A stretch of 64,000 nucleotides of DNA from Amycolatopsis tucumanensis (lineage in GTDB: Bacteria > Actinomycetota > Actinomycetes > Mycobacteriales > Pseudonocardiaceae). The position numbers and the translations under genes were made by a program. The notes below the pieces were generated by a model, which was given only the letters and a program-made list of their open reading frames with translations, searched no databases and was not told where the DNA came from. Below are positions 33,120-41,989 of this stretch, in pieces. Within the stretch, counting starts at the first letter, position 1; the number at the start of each line of letters is the position of its first letter. The DNA lies in contig NZ_JAKGSD010000018.1 in the NCBI RefSeq assembly GCF_021654135.1, forward strand, positions 1 to 64,000, read 5' to 3'.

Positions 33120-34988
33120 TCACACTCGCGCGGGCGCACCGAAGTGCCCCGGGGTCATCGGCCCGAACACGCCGGCTCCCTGATCGGCCGGCCCGACCGC
33201 GCGGCGCAGCGCGGTGAACAACTCCCGGCCGGTGCCGACCCAGGATGCCTCATCCGGCGGCGCGTCCCGCAGCGGCCGGGCCGCCAGCGTGACCTCGTCC
33301 ACCAGCACGTCCAGCCGCCCGGCGACCGCGTCGACCACGACCTCGTCACCATCGGCGACCCGCGCCAGCGGACCACCCGCCGCGGCCTCCGGCGTCACCT
33401 GGATCGCGGCCGGGATCTTGCCCGAGGCGCCCGACATCCGGCCGTCGGTGACCAGCGCGACCCGGTGCCCGCGGTCCATCAGCACACCGAGCGCGGGCGT
33501 CAGGCCGTGCAGTTCCGGCATGCCGTTCGCCTGCGGCCCCTGGTTGCGGATCACCACGACCACGTCCCGGTCCAGCTCACCGGCCCGGAACGCCTCGGTG
33601 AAACCCTCCTGCGAGGTGAACACCCGCGCGGGCGCCCGCACCACGCGGTGCTCCGGCGCGACCGCCGACACCTTCATCACCGCGCGCCCGAGGCTGCCGG
33701 ACAGCATCCGCAGCCCGCCGTCGGGCGCGAACGGGTTGTCCACCGGCCGCAGCACGTCCTCGTCCAGGCTGCGCGCGGGCACCTCGCGCCAGGTCAGCGA
33801 GCCGTCGTCCAGCACCGGCTCCGACCGGTACCGCGACAGCCCGTCCCCGGCCACCGTGCGGACGTCCTCGTGCAGCAGCCCGGCGTCCAGCAGCGAGCCG
33901 ATGAGGACCTGCACCCCGCCCGCGGCGTGGAAGTGGTTGATGTCCGCGCTGCCGTTCGGGTAGACGCTGGCCAGCAGCGGCACCACCGACGACAGGTCGG
34001 CGAAGTCGTCCCAGGTCAGCTCGATCCCGGCCGCCGCGGCGATGGCGACCAGGTGCATCGTGTGGTTGGTCGACCCGCCGGTGGCCAGCAGCGACACCAC
34101 ACCGTTGACCACCGAACGCTCGCTGATCACCTCGGCCAGCGGCGTGTACCCGGCCTCCCGCGACAACGCGACCACCCGCCGCGCGGCCTCTTCGGTCAGC
34201 GCGCGGCGCAGCGGCGTGCCCGGGTGCACGAAGCTCGCGCCGGGCAGGTGCAGGCCCATCACCTCGACGACCAGCTGGTTGGAGTTCGCGGTGCCGTAGA
34301 ACGTGCAGGTGCCCGCCGAGTGGTACGACGCCGACTCGGCCGCCAGCAGGTCCTCCCGGGTCGCGCGGCCCTCGGCGTAGAGCTGCCGCACGAGCGCCTT
34401 CTCCTTGTTCGGCAGCCCCGACGTCATCGGCCCGGCCGGGACCAGGATCGCGGGCAGGTGCCCGAAGGCCAGCGCGCCGATCAGCAGGCCGGGCACGATC
34501 TTGTCGCACACGCCGAGCAGCAGCGCGCCGTCGAACATCTCGTGCGACAGGGCGATGCCGGTGGCCATCGCGATGACCTCGCGGCTGAACAGGGACAGCT
34601 CCATCCCGGCGCGGCCCTGGGTGATGCCGTCGCACATGGCGGGCACGCCGCCGGCGAACTGGGCGACCCCGCCGGCCTCGCGTGCGGCGTCCTTGATCCA
34701 CGCCGGGAACTCGTCCAGCGGCTGGTGCGCGGAGAGCAGGTCGTTGTAGGCGGACACGATCGCGATGCCGGGCTTGCGCAGCCCGCGCAGGGCGATGCGG
34801 TCTTCGCCGCCGCACGCGGCGAAGCCGTGGGCGAGGTTGCTGCACGCGAGGCCGGCCCTGGCGGGCCCCTCGGCGCGGGCGGCGGCCATGCGCGCCAGGT
34901 AGGCGCTGCGGGTGGCGGCACTGCGCGCGGCGATGCGCTCGGTGACTTCCTCGACGACGGGGTGGACGGGTGTTCGGGCTTTTCGCAC
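33120..34988 (-). CDS. edd: 6-phosphogluconate dehydratase
   Basis: The 622-residue enzyme belongs to the IlvD/Edd Fe-S dehydratases and makes KDPG in the Entner-Doudoroff pathway. Features are AHGFAACGGEDRIA, IVSAYNDLLSAHQPL, the cluster cysteines in PAMCDGITQG and LGVCDKIVPG, and VTDGRMSGASGKIPAAI. The length fits Edd rather than IlvD (about 560). The GTG at 34988 follows AGGTGG. Two CRP-like sites lie 126-171 bp upstream, between edd and the succinate dehydrogenase operon. Confidence 0.93.
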   Translation of the reverse strand: MRKARTPVHPVVEEVTERIAARSAATRSAYLARMAAARAEGPARAGLACSNLAHGFAACGGEDRIALRGLRKPGIAIVSAYNDLLSAHQPLDEFPAWIKDAAREAGGVAQFAGGVPAMCDGITQGRAGMELSLFSREVIAMATGIALSHEMFDGALLLGVCDKIVPGLLIGALAFGHLPAILVPAGPMTSGLPNKEKALVRQLYAEGRATREDLLAAESASYHSAGTCTFYGTANSNQLVVEVMGLHLPGASFVHPGTPLRRALTEEAARRVVALSREAGYTPLAEVISERSVVNGVVSLLATGGSTNHTMHLVAIAAAAGIELTWDDFADLSSVVPLLASVYPNGSADINHFHAAGGVQVLIGSLLDAGLLHEDVRTVAGDGLSRYRSEPVLDDGSLTWREVPARSLDEDVLRPVDNPFAPDGGLRMLSGSLGRAVMKVSAVAPEHRVVRAPARVFTSQEGFTEAFRAGELDRDVVVVIRNQGPQANGMPELHGLTPALGVLMDRGHRVALVTDGRMSGASGKIPAAIQVTPEAAAGGPLARVADGDEVVVDAVAGRLDVLVDEVTLAARPLRDAPPDEASWVGTGRELFTALRRAVGPADQGAGVFGPMTPGHFGAPARV

Positions 34989-35113
34989 GGGAGAACCACC
35001 TGGAACTCGTCGGCTGGTCCGGCTGACGACTTCGCTGGCGTCGCACGGTCGTGACAGTGGACACAGTAGCTGCCGGATCGGCCGGATCAAAATCGATAAA
35101 GAAGATCGTTTCA

Positions 35114-35159
35114 GGTGACCCCGATCACAACATCAACCTACTGTGTGCTACTTGTCACA
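35114..35159. promoter_or_regulatory. Two CRP-like sites between edd and the sdh operon
   Basis: GGTGA-CCCCGA-TCACA (35114-35129) and TGTGC-TACTTG-TCACA (35144-35159) each match 9 of 10 positions of TGTGA-N6-TCACA. Their centres are exactly 30 bp apart, about three helical turns. The second overlaps a possible -35 box, TTGTCA, which with CAGAGT 17 bp further would form the sdh promoter. CRP/GlxR control of sdh genes is known in actinobacteria. The rest of the 235-bp gap is unremarkable. Confidence 0.65.
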
Positions 35160-35223
35160 TTGCACGCCGAACGGCAGAGTCGGTACCAGCCCCGGCTCGC
35201 CGCCGAACTGACCGGAGGTAGTC

Positions 35224-35514
35224 ATGACCACCACCGAACTCGCCGAACTCCGCCGCACGATCGGGCAGCTCAAGCAGTGCGTCGGCGCCCTGCGATCGCG
35301 CTACGGTGACGCCTCCGCGGTCCGTCGCCTCGCCAACGACGTCGACCGCCTGGACATCGACGCGAGCGACCTGGAGCAGCCCAGCGTCCCGGTCCAGCCC
35401 AAGCCGCTGGACCCCTCGGCCGTCGTGAAGATCCCCGACGGCCCGTACGACCCGGCCCTGTGGCAGGGGGCCGACGACGAAGGGGTCGGCGGATACCACC
35501 GTGACCAGCGGTGA
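35224..35514 (+). CDS. Small protein at the head of the sdh operon
   Basis: This 96-residue acidic protein has an N-terminal helical part (1-55, LRRTIGQLKQCVGALRSRYG, probably a short coiled coil) and a proline-rich C-terminal half (PVQPKPLDPSAVVKIPDGPY). There is no membrane segment. No family recognised. ATG at 35224 has GGAGGT 4 nt upstream. It overlaps the sdh membrane-subunit gene by 4 bp, so it is made with the complex and may be an assembly or accessory factor. That role is inference from position alone. Confidence 0.75.
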   Translation: MTTTELAELRRTIGQLKQCVGALRSRYGDASAVRRLANDVDRLDIDASDLEQPSVPVQPKPLDPSAVVKIPDGPYDPALWQGADDEGVGGYHRDQR

Positions 35515-36317
35515 GCGCGCCCGCTACCAACGCCGCTAGCGGGCGCGCCCGGATCACCGCACGCACCCTGCGCACCGACCGGTGGTGGGTGCCGCCGCTG
35601 TTCACCACGCTCGGCCTGGCCACGTTCGTCATCTACGCGGGCATCCGCTCGTTCGTCCGCACCGCCTACTACGTGCCGGAGTACGGCTACCTGACGCCGT
35701 TCTACTCGCCGTGCCTGAGCGACTCCTGCGTGCCGGGGTCGGCCCACTTCGGCACGCCGTTCGGGGAGCTGCCGGGCTGGATCCCGCTGGCGTTCCTGTC
35801 GCTGCCGTTCCTGCTCGGCTTCCGGCTGACCTGCTACTACTACCGCAAGGCCTACTACCGGTCGGTGTGGTTCTCGCCGCCTGCGTGCGCGGTCGCCGAA
35901 CCGCACGGCAAGTACACGGGCGAGACCCGGCTGCCGCTGATCCTGCAGAACGCCCACCGCTACTTCTTCTACGTGGCGGTGCTGATCTCGGTGATCAACA
36001 CCTACGACGCGATCGTCGCGTTCCACGGCGAGACCGGCGGGTTCGGCTTCGGGCTGGGCAACCTGGTGCTGCTCGGCAACGTGATCATGCTCTGGGCCTA
36101 CACCCTGTCCTGCCACTCGTGCCGCCACGTGGTCGGCGGGCGGCTGAAACACTTCTCCCGCCACCCGGTGCGGTACTGGCTCTGGACCCAGGTCACCAAG
36201 CTCAACAACCGGCACATGCTGCTGGCCTGGATCACCCTGGGGACGCTCGTCGTCACGGACCTCTACGTGATGCTCGTGGCGAGCGGCGCCATCCCCGATC
36301 TGCGTTTCGTGGACTGA
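35511..36317 (+). CDS. Succinate dehydrogenase membrane-anchor subunit (Sdh1 type)
   Basis: The 268-residue protein has five or six membrane segments with histidines suited to haem binding (NAHRYFFYVAVLISVINTYD, LSCHSCRHVVGG, NNRHMLLAWITLG). It resembles the single membrane subunit of the mycobacterial Sdh1 complex (Rv0249c-like). It anchors the flavoprotein and Fe-S subunits and passes electrons to menaquinone. GTG at 35511 overlaps the preceding stop. A cysteine-rich loop (CLSDSCVPG) near residue 70 probably faces outward. Confidence 0.88.
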   Translation: MSAPATNAASGRARITARTLRTDRWWVPPLFTTLGLATFVIYAGIRSFVRTAYYVPEYGYLTPFYSPCLSDSCVPGSAHFGTPFGELPGWIPLAFLSLPFLLGFRLTCYYYRKAYYRSVWFSPPACAVAEPHGKYTGETRLPLILQNAHRYFFYVAVLISVINTYDAIVAFHGETGGFGFGLGNLVLLGNVIMLWAYTLSCHSCRHVVGGRLKHFSRHPVRYWLWTQVTKLNNRHMLLAWITLGTLVVTDLYVMLVASGAIPDLRFVD

Positions 36318-36355
36318 CAAGGACGTCAAGGACTCCAAGGACTAGGTGGCAGGCG

Positions 36356-38266
36356 ATGGAAGTCGAGCGGCACAGCTATGACGTGGTGGTGATCGGCGCG
36401 GGCGGCGCCGGTCTGCGAGCGGTGATCGAGGCGCGGCAGCGCGGGCTGTCGGTGGCGGTGGTGTGCAAGTCGCTGTTCGGCAAGGCGCACACGGTCATGG
36501 CCGAGGGCGGGTGCGCCGCCGCGATGGGCAACGCGAACGAGCGGGACAGCTGGCAGGTGCACTTCCGGGACACCATGCGCGGCGGCAAGTTCCTCAACAA
36601 CTGGCGCATGGCGGAGCTGCACGCGAAGGAGGCGCCGGACCGGGTCTGGGAGCTGGAGACCTACGGCGCGTTGTTCGACCGCACCGCGGACGGGCGGATC
36701 AGCCAGCGCAACTTCGGCGGGCACACCTACCCGCGGCTGGCGCACGTCGGCGACCGCACCGGGCTGGAACTGATCCGCACCATGCAGCAGAAGATCGTCT
36801 CGCTGCAGCAGGAGGACCTGCGCGAGTTCGGCGACTACGAGGCCAAGCTGAAGGTCTTCGCCGAGTGCACGATCACCGAGCTGCTCAAGGACGGCGACCG
36901 CATCGCGGGCGCGTTCGGGTACTGGCGCGAGAGCGGCCGGTTCATCCTGTTCGAGACGCCGGCCGTGGTGCTCGCGACCGGCGGCATCGGCAAGTCCTTT
37001 AAGGTCACCTCGAACTCCTGGGAGTACACCGGTGACGGGCACGCGCTCGCGCTGCGCGCCGGGGCGGACCTGATCAACATGGAGTTCGTCCAGTTCCACC
37101 CGACGGGCATGGTGTGGCCGCCGAGCGTGAAGGGCATCCTGGTCACCGAGGGCGTGCGCGGTGACGGCGGCGTGCTGAAGAACTCCGAGGGCAAGCGGTT
37201 CATGTTCGACTACGTGCCGGACGTGTTCAAGGGCCAGTACGCCGACTCCGAGGAGGAGGCCGACCGCTGGTACACCGACCAGGAGAACAACCGCCGCACG
37301 CCGGACCTGCTGCCGCGCGACGAGGTGGCGCGCGCGATCAACTCGGAGGTCAAGGCGGGCCGCGGTTCGCCGCACGGCGGGGTGTTCCTGGACATCGCCA
37401 GCCGGCTCACGCCGGAGGAGATCCGCAGGCGGCTGCCCTCGATGTACCACCAGTTCAAGGAACTGGCCGATGTGGACATCACCGCCGAGCCGATGGAGGT
37501 CGGCCCGACCTGCCACTACGTGATGGGCGGCATCGAGGTCGACCCGGACACGGCCGCGTCGAGCGTGCGCGGCCTGTTCGCCGCCGGGGAGTGTTCCGGC
37601 GGGATGCACGGGTCGAACCGGCTGGGCGGCAACTCGCTGTCGGACCTGCTGGTGTTCGGCCGTCGCGCTGGTCTCGGCGCCGCGTCCTATGTGGAGGGTC
37701 TGGAGACCCGTCCCGCGGTCGCGCAGTCCGATGTCGACAAGGCGGCCCGGACCGCGCTGGTGCCGTTCGACCCGCCTGCCGAAGGCGTCGAGGAGAACCC
37801 GTACACACTGCACAACGAGCTGCAGCAGTCGATGAACGATCTGGTCGGGATCATCCGCAAGGCCGAGGAGATCGAGCAGGCGCTGGCCAAGCTGGACGAG
37901 ATCAAGAAGCGGATCCGCAACGTCACCGTCGAGGGGCACCGGCAGTTCAACCCGGGCTGGCACCTGGCCGTCGACCTGCGGAACATGCTGCTGGTCAGCG
38001 AGTGCGTCGCGCGGGCCGCGCTGATGCGCACCGAAAGCCGTGGCGGGCACACCCGCGACGACTACCCGCGGATGGATTCCCACTGGCGCAACAAGCTGCT
38101 CGTGTGCAGCGCGTCCGGGGACGATCCGCTGGCGCTGGAGGTCACGGTCACGCCGAAGGACCAGGAGCCGATGCGGCCCGAGCTGCTGGAGCTGTTCGAG
38201 CTCAGCGAGCTGGAGAAGTACTACACCGACGAAGAGCTGGCCGACCACCCGGGGAGGCGGGCATGA
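36356..38266 (+). CDS. sdhA: Succinate dehydrogenase flavoprotein subunit
   Basis: This 636-residue protein has the FAD-binding GAGGAGLRAVIEARQRG motif at the N terminus, the HTVMAEGGCAAAMGN region of the flavin linkage site, and catalytic blocks HPTG and RGDGGVLKN. The glutamate/serine-rich GSNRLGGNSLSDLLVFGR is family-typical. It oxidises succinate in the cytoplasm. The sequence is closest in style to the mycobacterial Sdh1 flavoprotein. ATG at 36356 lies 38 bp after the membrane-subunit stop and the end overlaps sdhB by 4 bp. Confidence 0.96.
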   Translation: MEVERHSYDVVVIGAGGAGLRAVIEARQRGLSVAVVCKSLFGKAHTVMAEGGCAAAMGNANERDSWQVHFRDTMRGGKFLNNWRMAELHAKEAPDRVWELETYGALFDRTADGRISQRNFGGHTYPRLAHVGDRTGLELIRTMQQKIVSLQQEDLREFGDYEAKLKVFAECTITELLKDGDRIAGAFGYWRESGRFILFETPAVVLATGGIGKSFKVTSNSWEYTGDGHALALRAGADLINMEFVQFHPTGMVWPPSVKGILVTEGVRGDGGVLKNSEGKRFMFDYVPDVFKGQYADSEEEADRWYTDQENNRRTPDLLPRDEVARAINSEVKAGRGSPHGGVFLDIASRLTPEEIRRRLPSMYHQFKELADVDITAEPMEVGPTCHYVMGGIEVDPDTAASSVRGLFAAGECSGGMHGSNRLGGNSLSDLLVFGRRAGLGAASYVEGLETRPAVAQSDVDKAARTALVPFDPPAEGVEENPYTLHNELQQSMNDLVGIIRKAEEIEQALAKLDEIKKRIRNVTVEGHRQFNPGWHLAVDLRNMLLVSECVARAALMRTESRGGHTRDDYPRMDSHWRNKLLVCSASGDDPLALEVTVTPKDQEPMRPELLELFELSELEKYYTDEELADHPGRRA

Positions 38267-39018
38267 GCTACAAGGCTTCGTTCCGGGTCTGGCGCGGGGA
38301 CGCGAACAGCGGCGGGCTGCAGGACTTCACCGTCGAGGTCAACGAGGGCGAGGTCGTCCTCGACATCATCCACCGGCTGCAGGCCACTCAGTGCTCGGAC
38401 CTGGCGGTGCGGTGGAACTGCAAGGCGGGCAAGTGCGGGTCGTGCTCGGCGGAGATCAACGGCCGCCCGCGGCTGCTGTGCATGACGCGGATGTCGGTGT
38501 TCGCCGAGGACGAGGTCGTCACCGTGACGCCGATGCGGACGTTCCCGGTGATCCGCGACCTGGTCACCGACGTCTCGTACAACTACACGAAGGCGCGCGA
38601 GATCCCCGCGTTCACCCCGCCGGCCGACCTGAAACCGGGCGAGTACCGGATGAAGCAGGTCGACGTGGAGCGCTCGCAGGAGTTCCGCAAGTGCATCGAG
38701 TGCTTCCTGTGCCAGAACACCTGCCACGTGATCCGCGACCACGAGGAGAACAAGGAGAACTTCGCCGGGCCGCGGTTCCTGATGCGGATCGCCGAGCTGG
38801 AGATGCACCCGCTCGACGTGGCCGACCGCCGCCACGCGGCGCAGGACGAGCACGGGCTCGGGTACTGCAACATCACGAAGTGCTGCACCGAGGTCTGCCC
38901 GGAGAACATCCACATCACCGACAACGCGCTGATCCCGATGAAGGAGCGCGTGGTGGACCGCCGCTACGACCCGGTGGTCTGGCTGGGCAGCAAGATCTTC
39001 CGGCGGAAGGCGGACTGA
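38263..39018 (+). CDS. sdhB: Succinate dehydrogenase iron-sulfur subunit
   Basis: The 251-residue protein has the [2Fe-2S] motif WNCKAGKCGSCSAEINGRPRLLC and the two [4Fe-4S]/[3Fe-4S] motifs CIECFLCQNTCHV and CNITKCCTEVCPE. It transfers electrons from SdhA to the membrane quinone site. The order anchor-flavoprotein-iron-sulfur is that of actinobacterial Sdh1 operons. Its stop directly abuts the stop of the convergent KAP gene (0 bp gap), and I see no terminator. Confidence 0.96.
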   Translation: MSYKASFRVWRGDANSGGLQDFTVEVNEGEVVLDIIHRLQATQCSDLAVRWNCKAGKCGSCSAEINGRPRLLCMTRMSVFAEDEVVTVTPMRTFPVIRDLVTDVSYNYTKAREIPAFTPPADLKPGEYRMKQVDVERSQEFRKCIECFLCQNTCHVIRDHEENKENFAGPRFLMRIAELEMHPLDVADRRHAAQDEHGLGYCNITKCCTEVCPENIHITDNALIPMKERVVDRRYDPVVWLGSKIFRRKAD

Positions 39019-40731
39019 TCAACCCTCGTCCGCGAGGGCGGACAACCAGGCGGCCAGCTCGCGCGGCGAGGTGGTGATCCCGTCCGCGCCCACCTCCCTG
39101 GCCTTCTGCAGGCGGGACGGCGTCACCTGCCCGCAGTAGAAGAACGCGGGCCCGGTGTAGTTCCCGTGCTCACGCAGGTGGCGCAGGTCGGTGAACCCGG
39201 CCTGCGGATCGCCGTCCCGGCTGACGTCGGAGATGATCACCGTCGGGTTCAGCCGGGCCAGCGTCGCCATGGCCTCGTCCCGGTTCGTGGCGGTCTCGAC
39301 GCGGGCGCCGGCCGCGCGGAACAGGTCGGGCAGCGATCCGGTGTCCGCCGGGTTGTCGTCGATCCACAGCACCCGCATGCCGAGCAGCGACCCGGTCGGG
39401 GGCGCGCCGTAGGCCCGCGCGCCGGTGTGCAGGGGGCGGCGCAGCCACCGCCCGTCCCGCGGCAGGCTGCGCACCAGTTCGACGAACTCCTTGTCCTTGG
39501 CCAGTTCCGGGAAGCCGACGGGCAGGTCCTGGGTGACGCTGTCCAGGTCGGCGGCGGTGCCGGCCGGCGTGACGCCGGTGGCCGCGAACAGCCGGTCCCT
39601 GGCGGCCGGGTCCAGCTCCGCGCCGCGCCGGACGTGCTCGCGGAAGTCGTGGTAGTCCAGGAAGCGGGTGATCAGCGCGGGTCCTTCGAGCGCGACCATG
39701 GTGTGGAACTCGGGGTAGAAGTGCCGGAGCAGGACGACCTTGACCAGCGTCGCCGCGTCCAGGTCGTCGCTGCCGCGGCCGAGGTGGTGCTCCAGCACGA
39801 AGCTGTTGATCAGCCGCTTGATGCGCCGCGGGTTGCGGCCGGTGCGCTCGATCAGCAGCCTCTTCATGGCGTCGTCGAAGAGGTGCGCGGTGCCGGAACG
39901 GCTCACGTAACCGTCCACCAGTTTCCGCGCCAGCGCCTCGCTCGGCGGCGGCACGGGGTAGCTGACCTGGATGATCTTCTCCAGGTACCGCACGCCGGCG
40001 CCGGGGTCGTCGTGGCCGACGGCGCGCCAGAGCACGGCCTGGTCGCAGGCCAGCACGAACACGATCCCCGGCGAGTCCAGGTAGAGCTTGATCGCCTCGC
40101 AGACCTCGAAGATCCGCTCGTCCGAGCAGCGGTCGAGGTCGTCGACGAAGACCACGAGCAGTCGCTGCCCGGCGCCGCCGCCCCGCTCCAGCCAGTCGGC
40201 CGCCATCTCCCGCACGACCGTGTTGATCTCGTTGCGCGCCTTGGCATCCACGCTCAGCGCGCGCCACACCGCGTCCACAACCTGGCCGAGCCCGAAGACG
40301 CTGGACACGACGAGCGAGGCGGCGCGCAGCCCGCCGACGACGTGCGTGCGCCGCAACGCGCCGCGGATGACGCGCCGCACCACGTTGCGGTCGAAGCTCA
40401 GCAGCACGGACTTGATCAGGCCCTCGACGGCGCCCGCGCGCTCGGCGGTCCAGGCGTTGAACCACACCGTGCTGACCGCCGGGTCCGCGCTCAATGCGGT
40501 GTCGAGGCCGCGCAGCAGGCTGCTCTTGCCCATGCCCCACCCGGCGTCGACGGCGACGGTGAACGGCGCCGCGTCCCGGGAGGCGAGGATCAGCTCCGCG
40601 AGGTTGCCCGCGATGACCGTCGACTCCAGGAGGTCGGTGTTGCCGCCCTCGCCGACGGGGGAGTCGTTGAGGACCGAGTAGCCCCCGGGCGGCTCGGTGA
40701 CGGTGAACCCGTCGTCGTCGAAAGCGGTCAC
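39019..40731 (-). CDS. KAP-family P-loop NTPase fused to a receiver-like domain
   Basis: This 570-residue protein has a KAP ATPase (about 30-440): Walker A GWGMGKSS (64-71), FNAWTAE (91-97), Walker B VVFVDDLDRC (193-202) and RRIKRLINSF (302-311). A hydrophobic insertion (133-155) may touch the membrane. Residues 452-565 look like a response-regulator receiver: WIDDN (456-460) gives the acidic pair and IISDVS the acceptor Asp (D502). The conserved lysine near 555 is replaced. KAP NTPases are often linked to conflict or membrane-associated signalling; the role here is unknown. TATAAA ends 6 bp before the GTG at 40731, so it has its own leaderless promoter. Confidence 0.85.
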   Translation of the reverse strand: MTAFDDDGFTVTEPPGGYSVLNDSPVGEGGNTDLLESTVIAGNLAELILASRDAAPFTVAVDAGWGMGKSSLLRGLDTALSADPAVSTVWFNAWTAERAGAVEGLIKSVLLSFDRNVVRRVIRGALRRTHVVGGLRAASLVVSSVFGLGQVVDAVWRALSVDAKARNEINTVVREMAADWLERGGGAGQRLLVVFVDDLDRCSDERIFEVCEAIKLYLDSPGIVFVLACDQAVLWRAVGHDDPGAGVRYLEKIIQVSYPVPPPSEALARKLVDGYVSRSGTAHLFDDAMKRLLIERTGRNPRRIKRLINSFVLEHHLGRGSDDLDAATLVKVVLLRHFYPEFHTMVALEGPALITRFLDYHDFREHVRRGAELDPAARDRLFAATGVTPAGTAADLDSVTQDLPVGFPELAKDKEFVELVRSLPRDGRWLRRPLHTGARAYGAPPTGSLLGMRVLWIDDNPADTGSLPDLFRAAGARVETATNRDEAMATLARLNPTVIISDVSRDGDPQAGFTDLRHLREHGNYTGPAFFYCGQVTPSRLQKAREVGADGITTSPRELAAWLSALADEG

Positions 40732-40747
40732 CCCTGGTTTATACCGG

Positions 40748-41911
40748 TCACCGCGACGCCATCGCGTCGACCGCGGCCGGGTCCAGCACCTCGTCCGCGA
40801 CGAGGCCGGCCACGCCGGTCAGCGTGGTGTTGACCCCGATCGTGCAGGGCCCGATGTCGAGGCCGTCCAGCGAGCTCGTGTGCGCGCCTGCCAGCACCAC
40901 CTCGCTCAGCCCCTCCAGGAACGGCGGCAGCACCCCGATCGCCCCGCCCACCCGCAGGTAGCGCGGGTTCACGATGGTCACCACGGTCGCCAGCACGGTG
41001 CCCACCAGACGGCCGGCCTCGCGCGTCACGCGGACCGCCTCGGGGTGTCCGGCACGCACCCGGCGCAGCACGTCGTCGGCGCTGCGCACGCCCGTCGGCC
41101 GCAGCGTCCGGATCACCGCCTGCCCGCTCGCGATCGCCGAAACACAGCCCCGCCGCCCGCAGTCGCAGCGCAGATCGGACCCCTCGATGCGGATGTGGCC
41201 CACCTCGCCCGCGCAGCCGGTCTCGCCGCGGTGCACCCGTCCGGAGATCACCATGCCCGCGCCGATCCCGGTGCCGACCTTCACCCCGACCAGCGCCGCC
41301 CGCGGCCGGTCCATGTCGCAGTACGCGCCGAACGCCAGCGCGTTCGCGTCGTTCTCCAGGAACACCGGCACCGACAGCGCGTCGGCGAAGGTGTCGCGCA
41401 ACCGCACCCCGAGCCACTCCGACATCGACGGCGGCGCGATCGTCGTGCCGGCCTCGTGGTCGATCTGCCCCGGCACGCTCAGCCCGAACGCGCACAGGCT
41501 GTCCGCGCGCCCGGCCTCGGCCAGCAGCTTGCGGCCCGTCTCCAGCAGGAAGGACAGCGTTTCCGCGGGCCGGTGCCCCACCGGCAACGGGCGGTGGACC
41601 TGGCCGAACACGGTCCCGCGCAGGTCGACCACGGCGATCGTCGCGTGCCGCTGGCCGATGTCGCCCACCAGCGCGGTGCGGCCCACGTCGTCGGCGGTGA
41701 GCATCTCGGCGGGACGGCCGCCGCTGGAGGCCCGGTGCCCGACCTGCCGCAGCAGCTTCAGCCGCTGCAGCACGTCGAGCCGCTCGACCAGGGTCGGGCG
41801 GGACAGACCGGTCCGATCCTGCAGTTGCTGCCGCGTCAGCGGCCCCTCGCTGCGCAGGATCGCGAGGATGTGGCCCGGCGAGGTGGGCGAGCCGGTGCGT
41901 GCCGGGGGCAT
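40748..41911 (-). CDS. ROK-family transcriptional repressor
   Basis: This 387-residue protein joins an N-terminal winged helix (about 10-75, LTRQQLQDRTGLSRPTLVERL) to a ROK sugar-kinase-like domain with GVKVGTGIGAGMVISGRVHRG and the zinc motif CDCGRRGCVSAIASG. Such NagC/XylR-type repressors respond to a sugar or sugar phosphate. It is divergent from the glucosylglycerate-type ABC operon and almost certainly its repressor. The promoters overlap: the operon -35 begins 2 bp from this gene's start codon. Confidence 0.9.
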   Translation of the reverse strand: MPPARTGSPTSPGHILAILRSEGPLTRQQLQDRTGLSRPTLVERLDVLQRLKLLRQVGHRASSGGRPAEMLTADDVGRTALVGDIGQRHATIAVVDLRGTVFGQVHRPLPVGHRPAETLSFLLETGRKLLAEAGRADSLCAFGLSVPGQIDHEAGTTIAPPSMSEWLGVRLRDTFADALSVPVFLENDANALAFGAYCDMDRPRAALVGVKVGTGIGAGMVISGRVHRGETGCAGEVGHIRIEGSDLRCDCGRRGCVSAIASGQAVIRTLRPTGVRSADDVLRRVRAGHPEAVRVTREAGRLVGTVLATVVTIVNPRYLRVGGAIGVLPPFLEGLSEVVLAGAHTSSLDGLDIGPCTIGVNTTLTGVAGLVADEVLDPAAVDAMASR

Positions 41912-41912
41912 G

Positions 41913-41942
41913 TTGACAGGGTCTCCCGCGAGGACTTATGTT
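41913..41942 (+). promoter_or_regulatory. Promoter of the sugar ABC operon
   Basis: TTGACA (41913-41918) and TATGTT (41937-41942) are 18 bp apart, about 48 bp before the SBP start. The same stretch read on the other strand offers TTGAAC and a GACCCT box close to the ROK start, so divergent promoters overlap face to face and one bound repressor could block both. Confidence 0.6.
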
Positions 41943-41989
41943 CAATGACCTGACAGAAGTGTAGACGGCGAAATCTGGGGTGGAAAAGA

